Of a DNA stretch of 64,000 bases, positions 11,456 through 21,863 are shown in pieces. Each line of letters begins with the position of its first letter. Within the stretch, counting starts at the first letter, position 1. The DNA is from Urophycis tenuis (taxonomy: Eukaryota; Chordata; Actinopteri; Gadiformes; Phycidae). The stretch covers positions 2,445,143 through 2,509,142 of the forward strand of contig JAXIVH010000028.1 in NCBI GenBank assembly GCA_036785325.1, given 5' to 3'. Below the pieces are notes generated by a model. The model saw only the letters and a program-made list of their open reading frames with translations. It ran no database searches and had not been told where the DNA came from. The position numbers and the translations under genes are program-made.

Positions 11456-12804
11456 GTTAACTTGCCACAATGCTATCAACGAATGTAGAGGTTTAGTAAA
11501 CTTAGCTGAGTTCAAATAAATCAACATAAGCATGCAAATATTCAAAAGCAAAGCATTTATTGACATTCTTTAGCGATTGTCGTGGTTTTCCTAGTATTTT
11601 TCAATTGCCCACCAAGCACTTCCAGGAACTATTGGAGGGCTACGTGAACCACGTGATCGGCCAGCTTTTTGAACTTCCGTTGACGCCCCTCTCTCTCTAT
11701 AGGACTCTAGTGAAGGCCTAAGGTCTTATTTTTTTTGTCCCGCCCACTTGAAATCGAACCGTGATTGGTCAATCTGCCCCTCACTCTCCAGACCAAAACA
11801 CATAGCTAGGCCTTCTGCAGGAATTGTGAAGTCCTAACCAATTAATGAGCCAGCTAAACGGGCCTTGATAGAGACGGACGATTCTGATTGGATAACATGT
11901 TTTAGGGACCGTAACCATTTCATTGCAGATGTGAGAGATGAGAGAAAATTTATTAAATGTATTGTATTAAATTAAATAAGATATAAATTAAAAATAATAA
12001 TAAAAATAAAATAAAAAATAATTAAATAATAATTATTATTTCTTATTTAATATGTTTTGGTCCAGAATTTTGTTAGGCCTTCTCTGAAGGCGTAGAAGGC
12101 CCTGAAGGTTCCCCACTGCCGATTATACTGGAGCAGTGATCACTGCCTGAGGCGTTTTGAACGCAGCCCGAACCGACTGGTGCCTCTGCACGGCGACCAA
12201 GCTTTGATAAACACGCACCGGTTTACAGTATCGTCCCGCATTTTAGCGGTCGTGGCCGTGGAGCTGAGAACGGCAGAGTTTCCTCTGCTGCAGCAGAATA
12301 GCGGACATGTCGTAGCTACAGACATGTCACTGTCTCGGGTGCATTTTGTTATTATAGGACTTCAACCTCAGAACTCTCTGTCATCAGACTGTCCTGGCCT
12401 GTCCTGTGCATACAAAACGATGCAGAACAATTGACCTCACAATTGGTTGTCTCCAGTTTCGAAAGTGATGATTCAGTGCTGTTAATGTTTTAACACTTGT
12501 TAACAACCTCACTAGATTGACTGGTAGGCCTATTTGATATGCCTGATATCCCCATTTGCAGTGTAGGCCTATGTTTTGATGCAGTTCGGTTGTTAGTATT
12601 GTCACGTTGCAAGTGTTTAGTTGCTTCAGTCAAGTAAAGTTATGTGAATAATAAATCATATTCTTAGTATTAATGCCCTCTGTGTAAACTCTATGTAGTT
12701 ATAGGCCTACGCTACTATACTTTTAATTCCGTAGGTACTTCGAGGGCCAAATAATTTCTTAGGTGGTACTCATGGTAAAAAGTTTGAGAACCACTGTTCT
12801 AAAC

Positions 12805-13330
12805 CCTCGATGCGTATAGAGAATCATTACTGTCGTGAATCAGTTGAAAGTGTCTGGCTATTGGATAATAATTATTGTTAGTTCTAATCGCATACTTGTT
12901 CAGCAAGGCGATCACGCATACGGAGCTTAGTGCGGCCTACATAGAAGATACCTGGGCATGTACATGTAAGGCGATAAATGACATGAGTAGTGTTACAATT
13001 GATAAAGTCATGAATCCTATGTTTCCTATTGGTTTTAAAATGAAAGAAACTTTTACTTTGTACCACATTGGCGCAATGGGGGCAATGACCACATTTATAA
13101 CATCCAACTCATCTCCTCAGCCAGGTCTCCTTCTTGTCCGGAGGAAGGTAACTGTGCACAAGCCGGTCCCGTATTGTGGGGGCACGCCTAAAAGAGTCCA
13201 TAGGTGCGTCAGGGAAAACTTGTCTGAGGGAGGGGTCACTATCGATAATGGCCCAATTATCCTTAATAATGTGCTTAATGTGTCGAGCTGCTGTGCTGTA
13301 TTGGGTGATAAAGTCTATCCTTAAAAAGTA
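12805..13330 (-). pseudogene. Penelope-like GIY-YIG endonuclease region
   Basis: The minus strand encodes THVIYRLTCTCPGIFYVGRT, a GIY-YIG core with the Penelope-type cysteine pair, followed by RMRDRLAEQ. In this family the domain nicks target DNA for integration. The frame shifts near 12885, and a hAT interrupts the remaining C-terminal part at 12797. The continuation appears at 5700-5768, where the minus strand again reads endonuclease-like sequence (EHINPVIRGGD). Confidence 0.82.
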
Positions 13331-13490
13331 AATCAGCCCGGTTCAGGGCACAGGTCTTGTTACGCGCTCTGGACACCACCTCTGGCTTATACGCTCTGTC
13401 CAAGAAGCGTGCAGACCGTTAGACTGTTGCTCAAAAACAATATCGGTGTCACAAATACGGCGTAGCTGTTGAAATTGGCCGAAGGGGATA

Positions 13491-15148
13491 TTATCCACCA
13501 GGTGGGGAGGGTGGAAAGAATCCGCTCTCAAGAGGGAGTTTCGTGACGTCTTTTTTTCTGAATATTGTGGTATGCAAACTACTACCTTCTACATCCTTAG
13601 TGATGGTCAAGTCTAGGAAATCAATAGATTCTTGGGTATATTTAATAGATAATCGTATGTTGGGATTTAATGAATTCAAATATTCATGAAAAGCAAGCAG
13701 TTGGGTTATAGTACCATCAAAAATAATTAACAGATCATCAATATAGCGGCCATACCAGGTAATACATTGATGCCAGGGATTAGTCAGATTCAACACATGC
13801 ATTTCCTCCCAAAGACCAAGGTATAAACATGCATGATTCAGGGAGTAGCAAGCGCCCATAGGAACCCCCGTACATTGTTTATATACATAAATACATTATT
13901 ATACAGGATCCATCTGGTCACATTATATACCCCATCTGTAAACATGAATACATTATTATACCGGATCCATCTGGTCACATTATATACCCCATCTGTAAAC
14001 ATGAATACATTATTATACAGGATCCATCTGGTCACATTATATACCCCATCTGTAAACATGAATACATTATTATACCGGATCCATCTGGTCACATTATATA
14101 CCCCATCTGTAAACATGAATACATTATTATACCGGATCCATCTGGTCACATTATATACCCCATCTGTAAACATGAATACATTATTATACAGGATCCATCT
14201 GGTCACATTATATACCCCATCTGTAAACATGAATACATTATTATACCGGATCCATCTGGTCACATTATATACCCCATCTGTAAACATGAATACATTATTA
14301 TACCGGATCCATCTGGTCACATTATATACCCCATCTGTAAACATGAATACATTATTATACCGGATCCATCTGGTCACATTATATACCCCATCTGTAAACA
14401 TGAATACATTAAAATACCGGATCCATCTGGTCACATTATATACCCCATCTGTAAACATGAATACATTATTATACCGGATCCATCTGGTCACATTATATAC
14501 CCCATCTGTAAACATGAATACATTATTATACCGGATCCATCTGGTCACATTATATACCCCATCTGTAAACATGAATACATTATTATACCGGATCCATCTG
14601 GTCACATTATATACCCCATCTGTAAACATGAATACATTATTATACAGGATCCATCTGGTCACATTATATACCCCATCTGTAAACATGAATACATTATTAT
14701 ACCGGATCCATCTGGTCACATTATATACCCCATCTGTAAACATGAGTACATTATTATACCGGATCCATCTGGTCACATTATATACCCCATCTGTAAACAT
14801 GAATACATTATTATACAGGATCCATCTGGTCACTTGTAATATAAACTCAGTGGGAGGTCTAGCCTCACCCCTATTGGAGAGGAAATGTTGTAGGGCAAAA
14901 AGCCCTTCCTCGTGGTCAATATTAATATATAAACTTTCCACGTCTATGGTGACTAAGTAATGAGATAGGAAGCGTAGACAAACTATTAAGCACATCCGTA
15001 GTGTCTTCGATAAAGGAGGGCAAGGTTTTAACAAAGGGCTTAATGAGTCATTAAACTTAGAGGCCGGTTCGGTTAAGGTACCATTGCCGGATATGATCGG
15101 TTGCCCCGGAGGTTTATCAAAAGGCTGCCTATGTATTTTAGGCAGCAA
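13491..15148 (-). pseudogene. Penelope-like reverse transcriptase with an expanded in-frame repeat
   Basis: The N-terminal part has LLPKIHRQP, IISGNGTLTEPASKF and YLVTIDVESLYINI, the first catalytic-region motif of Penelope RTs. Downstream, MGACYSLNHACLYLG and the catalytic YIDDLLIIF are present in the piece at 13491-13859. Between them the frame holds 16.5 copies of a 19-residue unit (VTRWIxYNNVFMFTDGVYN), a segment that should occur once. Frame changes lie near 15030 (CPPLSKT region) and at the left edge of the array, where the last copy lacks about 13 bp. No complete RT is encoded. Confidence 0.85.
13891..14833. repeat. 57-bp tandem array, 16.5 copies, inside the Penelope RT
   Basis: The unit starts ATACATTATTATACAGGATC (plus strand) and is exactly 57 bp, or 19 codons, so the array is open in frame on the minus strand, and by chance on the plus strand too. 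Copies are nearly identical; the commonest variant is ACAGG versus ACCGG, which toggles Leu and Arg in the encoded unit. One copy has ATTAAAATACC and another GAGTACATT. The array lies between the TEFILQ segment and the MGACYS segment of the RT. Confidence 0.97.
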
Positions 15149-15162
15149 GTAAAAGGCAGCCA

Positions 15163-15186
15163 GTTTAGGATGCTAGCATCCTAAAC
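15163..15186. repeat. 24-bp perfect palindrome at the Penelope 5' junction
   Basis: The sequence is a perfect palindrome centred on CTAG at 15173-15176; each arm is GTTTAGGATG. On the minus strand it lies just upstream of the RT segment LAAFYLLPKIHR, where recognisable Penelope coding sequence stops. Confidence 0.9.
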
Positions 15187-16062
15187 CGTCGTTTATATAC
15201 TAAGCGCCAGCTATGGTCGGCAGATACCGGGGATTCGCTACCCTGTTGAAGCAGCAAGCCCCCTGTGTAGGGTGACCACCTGCTAATAAGCCCAAGGGGG
15301 GACAAGGGGTATGTTTCTGAGGGACAATGTGGGACACTGCCTGGCGCGGCGGTGCCCCCACCTCACGGGCAGACTCACTGAGAGTGGTTTACCCATTTCT
15401 AGCACATACCACCTTACATGGTATATTAATAATGCCATATTCCCCTAAACATGTGTAAATGCTGATGTATGCTCATGAATAGGCCAAGCAATGTGTATTT
15501 TTTTTCTAAATAAAGATTCATAATACTCTGAACACTCAATACACAATGAATTGACAGATGCACTTCCACTTACGATTTACTTTAGCTATTTAATTTTATT
15601 TATTGTTCATTACAATTTATTCACTTTACATAAATTATAATGTAAAATTCTAGGATTACCAGGAATTGTAGTTGCTCAACACCACAGGAACAGTTAAAAA
15701 AAAAAAAAAGTCTTAACTCACGACTCCAGAGGTTCACGGAGCGAGAAGGGGGAGGAAGGATGGTGAACTTGCATGTTAGTAAAGGAACAGTTCAGTGTTC
15801 TGGGGACACCTGTAGGACTCAAACCTTTTCACCAGCATCTGAATCAAATAAGGAAGAAAGATAAGAGACAGAATTAAAGCAACATTTATTTTTATGATAA
15901 GCTTCCAAATGTGCAAACCCATCACAAGGTGACAACAATACAAAAAGGTGACAAGATACAATCCTATGCAAAACAATGACATATTTTGACCTAAAAGGCT
16001 ACTGTTTCCTAAAAGTGACACATTTGCACCCCTGTAGACAGTCCACCAATGTTCAAAATAAA
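15187..16062. other. No gene seen; AT-rich intergenic sequence
   Basis: Only short frames without recognisable motifs were found. There is a GGGTGACCACCTG block near 15269, a poly-A run at 15696-15708 and AT-rich sequence around 15480-15650. It may be remnants of older repeats. Confidence 0.5.
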
Positions 16063-16070
16063 TCAAGTTT

Positions 16071-16274
16071 TTACACGGTTTTACACGTGTAAAAACGTGT
16101 TTTTACACGTTTTTTGTGAGTCTCTGTGAGTCTGTGTCGTTTGACATCATATTCCCCTCCATGTCCGATTGAGAAGGACGTTTTGTAAAGGTCACAAAAA
16201 GCCCCCTCGGTATCCCCCTCGACACATTTCAGCCACAAATATTCATTTTCCCAATCTTTCCTGTACCCACACAC
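16071..16274 (-). pseudogene. Zinc-finger fragment, hAT/BED-like N-terminus
   Basis: The minus strand reads YRKDWENEYLWLKCVEGD, then AFCDLYKTSFSIGHGG and DVKRHRLTETHKK. The pattern (W..EY.WL, C-x2-C, SFSIGHGG, H-x4-H) resembles the finger of hAT-type transposases and domesticated relatives. The second cysteine is tyrosine (CDLY), so zinc binding is probably lost. No transposase body follows. A nearby run of TTTTTACACG repeats (16068-16110) forms small hairpins. Confidence 0.5.
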
Positions 16275-16308
16275 CTTCTTTTTTTAATCGATGGTGGCGT
16301 TGCCTCAA

Positions 16309-16632
16309 GGCCAATTTACACCGGATCCGTTTTAGAAGCGTTTTCTAGTCGGCCGTCAGACGGCCGTCTGCCGCTGGCGATAGAATTCCATTCAAACCAG
16401 TGCACTCATTTACACCGGCAGCGTTTTACGCCCGTCTCACGGCCGACCAAAGCTTAACTTTACGCTTCACTTCTATTTTTAAGCGTTTCTGAAGCGTCTC
16501 GTTGGACGTGTACGCCTATTATCTTATTAGATATAGCCAAACAAACGGCGGCGGTGTGAATTGATACGCCAACATTACGCTCACGTTACGCTCACGTTAC
16601 GCTTTCGCCTGCGGTGTAAATTAGGCTTCAGA
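16309..16632. mobile_element. MITE, about 320 bp
   Basis: The ends are AAGGCCAATTTACACCGG and GCGGTGTAAATTAGGCTTCA, inverted repeats with a few mismatches. The interior carries paired GCGTTTT and ACGCTCACGTT motifs and no coding sequence. The superfamily and target duplication are not determined. Confidence 0.65.
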
Positions 16633-17041
16633 CTCAGTCTCTTTATCCATTTTTCGATTTGGAAAGCGCGCATCTAACAGTTCATTCACACTAGGTGTGT
16701 TTACATGGACACGTTTAATCCGATTAAATGCACGTTTAAACCGATTACACGTGTAAAGAGATTAAATATGCGTCATCTAAACAGTCAATTAATCTCTTTA
16801 AATATAATCGGGTTAAATAATTAAACCGATTACAATAGGTGGTTTGGACCGTTCATATTTCCGATTAAAGGAGGAAACTCCCCATATATACAGGTGCACC
16901 TGGATAAACCGATTATTAGAACACGTTTCGTGTTACTGCGCAAGTGTGAGGGCGCGCGAGATAAAGTTAATCATTTTAAACGCCAGATAACGGAAAATTT
17001 CCATAAATAATAATAAAGATCGAGACAAGCCCTAAGTTAAA

Positions 17042-18131
17042 ATGACGGCGACGGTGAAGAACAAAAATTGGTCGGGGGAGGAAACGGTGTTTTTATTAAA
17101 AACGCTGCAAGAACAAAATATAATGGGAAAAATGGACGGGAGGAAGATGAGGAATTCAGAAATATTTAATGATGTCTACACAGCCTTGAAAGAGGCAGGT
17201 TTTGATCGGTCCGTTGACCAGATAAAGTCAAGATGGAAAGCCCTGAAGGCCGCCTACTCCAATGCCAAAAGGCAAAATGGAAGAAGCGGATCAAGCCCGG
17301 CCAACTTCGCATACCAGAATGACGACATACTGGGAGGCAGACCCATAGGCAGACCCCTTTCGGACATCAGCCATGGTGTCGATGTCGGATTTGAGGAGGA
17401 GATAAATGTTACTAGTAAGTAGCAAGTAAGCTTATTTCAAGTATGCCACCTAGTGGCGTAGAATACAACATATCCTCGTACTTAAGAATAGGCCTAGTAG
17501 CCTACATACCACAACAAAACAGACTAACAGGGCCAATTGCTATCCCATGTGTTCATAATTTTTTATGACTGGTCTAGGTTTGGAGGAATCTGAAGACCTG
17601 GACACCAGCCAACTGTCAGTGTCAGCTGACAAAGAGGTGGAACAGACGGTGCAGTGCAGTGCAACAGACAAAGGCCACCCTACTAGTACCAATGTCAAAG
17701 CCAGCAGAAAGAGTGGGTACACATCTATCTGGTCTATATTAATATCTTTTTTGTAATGTAGAACATTAGTTGTATTTTGCTCTTTTCCTGTCTTTGTAGG
17801 ACCAAGCTCATCTTCATCATCAACATAGGAGAAAGCCCTGCGCACCTGGGCCTCTGAGTATCAGAGCAGGGCTGAGCAGCAACAAGAAAGAAGACAGGAA
17901 AGGGAGGAAAGAATGCTGCAAGGGTTTATGGAAGAACGTAACCGTTCCAATGAACGTTTGGTGGCACAGATCTTCGAAGGATTGAGAAGTATCATCCCAC
18001 CTCAGCCAATGGCATACCCACCTCCAATGCCCTATCAACACCACCAGGCACACAGTCCAGCACAACATTCCCAGAGGAACCCAAGTCGTGGTGATTACTC
18101 ACTTTATGACATGGATGGCTGGAATCCATAA
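17042..18131 (+). pseudogene. Harbinger Myb/SANT-like DNA-binding protein
   Basis: The first exon (17042-17414) encodes a trihelix/Myb-like domain: NWSGEETVFLLKTLQEQN near residue 10 and VDQIKSRWKALKAAYSNAKR near residue 60. It ends at a GTAAGT donor. A second exon (17578 to about 17716) is acidic and Ser/Thr-rich. A third (from about 17800) has a charged coiled-coil-like stretch (RRQEREERMLQGFMEERNRS) and a Pro/His tail ending at 18131. An in-frame TAG at 17826-17828 interrupts the third exon. In this superfamily the protein binds subterminal DNA and imports the transposase. Confidence 0.75.
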
Positions 18132-18517
18132 AATACTACATCCATGTCACAAATATGTATTATTACACGATTACAGTTATTCAAGTTCATTAAATATAGA
18201 AACATTGAATTAAAATATAGACATTTCCCTTAAATGTGTCCTTGTTTTACTACTAGCCTGGTTCCAATGTAATTGTGCATAATGTACACACTTTACAACA
18301 GCTAGATGATTGCAGAGGAATGGTGTAATGACTAGTAGAGAAAAAAAAATCAATTAAGCGCATGTGAGAAATGAAGTGCTTTGTTTCAAAGCTTTTATAC
18401 AGAAAAGATATAAGCTGTGTTCTCACCAAACAACTTGACACAATAAAATGACATAACACTTAAGCAATAGCGCAACAAGTTCTTAATAAATAATTACAAA
18501 TAAGCATGAACAAAACA

Positions 18518-20200
18518 TTAATGCTGCTCTGTACGCAGTGGATAGCACCTAGTCATGTAAGTAGTCAGTGCATCTCTAATACCACCATCATCACTGCTTT
18601 CCCTGGCATTCTCCTGAGTTGTGGGCTGAGGATAGCGGGGGTCAAAGGTGTCTTCTATCCAATTGGTGTGGGGTGCGTCTTTCTCTTTAACACAAACGTT
18701 ATGGAGTGCACAGCATGTTGCTATAACTTTCGGAGTAAAGGTAAAATGAAATTCACTTTGCTTCCGCAGCACCCTCCACCTGGCCTTCAACATCCCAAAT
18801 GTGTTCTCTACACCCACCCGAGCAGAACTTAAATGAATGTTAAAGGACTCCTGCTCTGGTGTCAAGCGTGGGGAGTGCTTGTAGCCCTTCACTAGCCACC
18901 TCAGCAAAGGATAGGCAGGGTCACCGATGATCAAAAGAGGGATTTCTTGGCCCTCAATTGTCTTCACACACTGTAACAGGGGAATATAATTCAAATTAAA
19001 ATTCAGCATAGCCAAACCCAGGTCAGTGCCTTAGTTGTTTACATGTACAGTGTTATTTATTTTTGTGCGTGGTCTTACTTGAGGTAGCAGAAGGGCTCTT
19101 TTGAAGAGGTCCGACTGATTGAGCACATTAGCATCATGTGCACTGCCGGGCATCTTGCAGCTGATGCTCCAGAATCTGAGAACACATATGTAATTTTAAA
19201 TTGTTGAATGTAATGGCATGGACACAAAAAACTTAACAGATTACAGCATCTTTTCTTACCGACATCTGTCATCAACGACGGCTTGCAGGCCTACGACGGC
19301 CAACCTTTCCTATTGATGAAGTCCCTATATCCATCTGAGGGAGGAAGGATGGGGATGTGTGTACCGTCAATTAGTCCCATCACCTGGGGTATGTGATATG
19401 CAGCCTCGAATCTGATGGGGGGAGAAAAACAAAACATCTTACAGTATTATGTACATTCATTAGGTACAGTATATTATAATACTGTGAACCATCTGTTATA
19501 TTGATCCACTCTCTCATATAACACAGTGTGTGTCATTCTGCTATTGATGGTTGGCATGAGTGACCTGAGTGCTGAAGTAGGCTACAAGGATACAAGGATA
19601 CATGGATGTTTATTTGTCATATACATAGAGACACTGTCGTGTCACATGTAGGCTAATGAAATGAATGGCCGGTGCAAAACAAGTGTGCAGAAGAAAGGTG
19701 TGTGTGTGTGTGTGTGGGTCGGAAAGGAAGGGGTAGATTACCTTCTGGCGATGTCTGATGCCTCTTCGTCCGTCGGTACTCGAATCAGTCCTTTTATTGG
19801 ACCCTCAACCATGCCGACACAAAACTGATAAACAAATTTTTTGACCGTAGACTTGTGAATTCCGAATTGATTGGCGACAAGGCAATACTCCCCACAGCTT
19901 CCCAATTTAGAAAGTACCACTGCTACTCGCATTATCAGTGGAATGGGTGCCCTGACGGTGGTCGTTGCTGGTGCCATGTAAGGAGCCATAATATCGCATA
20001 GCTTCATGAATGACCTCCGTTCGTGCAGAACAATTGTTTGCCACCAATGTTGGCTTCGTACCCTCATCCACAACGACCTGGTCCTTGGTTGAGGGAGGGG
20101 TATTGCAGGTGATGGCAGTATTGCCTCTTCTCTAGGCCTATGTAAAAGGTACCACAGCGCCACGAACCTCCGAAAATGTATTACATGTAACAAATTAATC
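18518..20200 (-). pseudogene. Harbinger DDE transposase (DDE_Tnp_4 type), spliced
   Basis: Minus-strand pieces are, in order: 19738-20200, with a helix-turn-helix-like segment (CLVANQFGIHKSTVKKFVYQ); about 19262-19420, with MGLIDGTHIPI (first Asp); about 19080-19180, with PGSAHDANVLNQSDLF (second Asp); and 18518-19000, with LIIGDPAYPLLRWLV and VENTFGMLKARWRVL (Glu). The full D-D-E set is visible. A frameshift lies near 19303 (RKGWPS then a stop, with LQAVVDDRC in the next frame). Separating introns are plausible but exact borders are not fixed. Confidence 0.85.
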
Positions 20201-20652
20201 ACCAGACAAAAAAGAGAAACTGAAATCAAATCCATATTTGCGATAAAACAAACGAGGGCAGGTAATAAAACGTACGCGACCAATAGCACTTGTGTATCCT
20301 AGTCCAGTGTGTAAAACGGCTAAAAAACAAACGGCTAAAAAACAAACCGACAGCCTCGCGCGACCAAATAGACATATGTGCGTGCGAGTTCTAGTCGGGA
20401 TTTTAAATTTTATTTTATTTTTTAAAGAAAAAAAAAATGAGCACCTAATTTTTTCATGTAACACAAAGCAAAGAAACAGCTCAGACATACTGCAACATTT
20501 GTTAAAACATCGTCCTATCGGATTAAATTGCTGTAACATGTAAACTCGGAAGAAATTTAATCTCTTTATTTGTGGCTCATGTATACAGTTCGGTCGAATT
20601 CTAATAAACCGATTACATTTAATCTCTTTAAACGAAACGTGTCCATGTAAAC

Positions 20653-21677
20653 CATGGGCGTAGGTTTGGTTTGAAATGTGCTGGGGACAGAGACGCATTC
20701 GGAAGTGCATTTTCAGAAGTGCTGGGTACAATGACGCGCATTCATTTTTCCCCCTTTCGCGCAGGTCATGTTAATTAATAAAAATGTATACAAAAATGTG
20801 ATGATGACACACACACGCACACGCACACACACACACACACACACAGACGCGATGTCTTGACTATGCTCACGCACAGAGCTCTAATACTTTTCATTGGATA
20901 ATGTGATTCAGATAGGTGCAGTTCATGGCCGTGTCTACCTGCTGAATGTAACCGCTGTGAAACAATCGGGAAATAACGTTTCATTTCTCTGATTAACGGT
21001 TTTATCGAGACCGGCGCTCGCTCTCTGTTATTGTTACTCTATGTCTCTCTACCAAAGTGCTAGCTCTCTCTCCGTCTCTCTCTCGTCATCGGACACAAAT
21101 CAAATTAAATGTTGTTTCTATTTTGTGTAAATTAGGTTAATGCTTTTGTGTTTTCTTGTATTATCAGTTCAACTTGTTGTACTTGCCTGAGGAAATCGTG
21201 GATATTGTAACGTGTTGGGGGAGTGTTTCCCAGAATGCATTGCGACATTCTGGCATTCTGTGTCATTACATGTTATTGCTATTAGATAGGGTTTGGAGGC
21301 GAATGTTCAGGACATGTTGGGTTGCATTTCACTGTTTCATTACGTTCACTTTGTTGACTGTTGTTTTTGGGATGAGTCAGGGAGCACCATTACTCAACGC
21401 ACTATGGCATCTTGCCATACCACTACCACTCCGCTCATGACCGCGTGAAAAGTACGCTTGTGACCCTGTCATACTAAAGCGACTTGTAAGAGTAGAGTTC
21501 TTCTCTCTTCGTTGAGCTTGACGTAACTCAGACTGCATTTACTGACGTAGTGGTGAAAGACACCGATGCGAGTCCCACACGGGGATTCTTTAATAAAAAG
21601 TGGTGGGTACAAAATGACTCATGACGAAAACTGGTAGGTACGCGTCCCCACCGTCCCCACCGTATTCTACGCGCCTG
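20653..21677. mobile_element. Non-autonomous hAT in the right terminus of the Harbinger
   Basis: The segment begins CATGGGCGTAGG and ends CTACGCGCCTG; the ends are imperfect inverted repeats. The 8-bp direct repeat ATGTAAAC is perfect at 20645-20652 and 21678-21685. Ignoring the insert, the Harbinger terminus matches its left end exactly. There is no transposase. The interior has a CA/CG microsatellite (20807-20846). Confidence 0.9.
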
Positions 21678-21863
21678 ATGTAAACACACCTAGTGAAGGT
21701 CATTGTGAGGTTTGTAGAGCCGGGAATTAAGAATCTGGAACCATTAAAACTGACAAAAGTAATTAAGACTTAGGTTGGTGAGATCAAGTATGCGAGAATT
21801 CTTAATGATGGAAATCTATTAATTGAATGTAACTCTGAAGAGCAGGTTGAGAAAGCATTAAAG

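Larger units (their letters stand above)
8857..11468 (-). mobile_element. LINE (Rex1/L2-type, APE endonuclease), internally deleted
   Basis: On the minus strand an endonuclease and RT end in a 3' tail of GACAATAAAGATACTTGAATC type. The 7-bp direct repeat AATGCTA flanks it at 8850-8856 and 11469-11475 and marks the insertion. The 5' end lies just upstream of a possible start (MAARTHAAAPLSP), so it is nearly full length at that side. The C-terminal half of the RT is missing: the frame passes from NNGDETIYR straight into 3'-UTR-like sequence. Confidence 0.87.
6578..12117. mobile_element. hAT-type MITE-like element expanded by later insertions
   Basis: The left part (about 6578-6900) and right part (about 11890-12117) match, as reverse complement, the two halves of the 620-bp MITE at 46225-46844. 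The right end is GGTTCCCCACTG at 12106-12117. The left end reads TTGGCGAACC where the other copy has CAGTGGCGAACC, so a few bases are lost. The right flank CCGATTAT compares with CCGATT on the left, which would fit an 8-bp duplication after that loss. The interior holds another MITE, a tandem repeat and a LINE. Confidence 0.75.
5777..12796. mobile_element. hAT transposon (outer), inserted in the Penelope-like element
   Basis: The left end reads CAATGGTTCTCAAT and the right end TTGAGAACCACTG, a 13-bp hAT-type terminal repeat with one mismatch. The 8-bp target duplication TTCTAAAC is perfect at 5769-5776 and 12797-12804. Subterminal GGTGGTAC-type motifs occur at both ends. No transposase of its own is visible; it contains a THAP exon near the left end and a chain of younger insertions. 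It is therefore non-autonomous or gutted. The 8-bp duplication supports hAT. Confidence 0.93.
5161..15186 (-). mobile_element. Penelope-like element, interrupted by a 7-kb hAT
   Basis: On the minus strand the RT core (LLPKIHR, PIISGNGTLTEP, YLVTIDVESLY, then YIDDLLIIF) is followed by a GIY-YIG endonuclease, the diagnostic order of Penelope-like elements. The 3' untranslated part (5161-5768) contains the TGATGAAGAAGTTTTGCTTC-type sequence seen in fish copies. The 5' end appears truncated at a 24-bp palindrome at 15163-15186. Own sequence occupies 5161-5768 and 12805-15186; the rest is the nested hAT and its contents. The junction with the gypsy element near 5160 is approximate. Confidence 0.85.
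16694..21690. mobile_element. PIF/Harbinger transposon with Myb-like and DDE genes
   Basis: The left terminus is GGTGTGTTTACATGGACACG. The right terminus is its complement, split by a nested hAT: ACGTGTCCATGTAAAC at about 20637-20652 and ACACACC at 21684-21690. It encodes a plus-strand Myb/SANT-like protein and a convergent minus-strand DDE transposase, the two-gene layout of Harbinger elements. Flanks CACTA and TAGTG extend the symmetry, and no 3-bp direct repeat could be assigned. Own length without the nested hAT is about 4 kb. Confidence 0.88.

Noticed and set aside
13833..14960. 375-codon plus-strand frame of repeating 19-residue units
   Set aside because: It is the mirror of the minus-strand Penelope repeat; a 57-bp unit without stops is open on both strands. 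Only the minus strand joins RT motifs.
15776..16066. 96-codon minus-strand hydrophobic frame
   Set aside because: AT-rich sequence gives hydrophobic codons; there is no homology, splice context or repeat support.
20195..20731. 178-codon minus-strand frame upstream of the Harbinger transposase
   Set aside because: It crosses the terminal repeat and the nested hAT boundary, so it cannot be an ancestral coding region.
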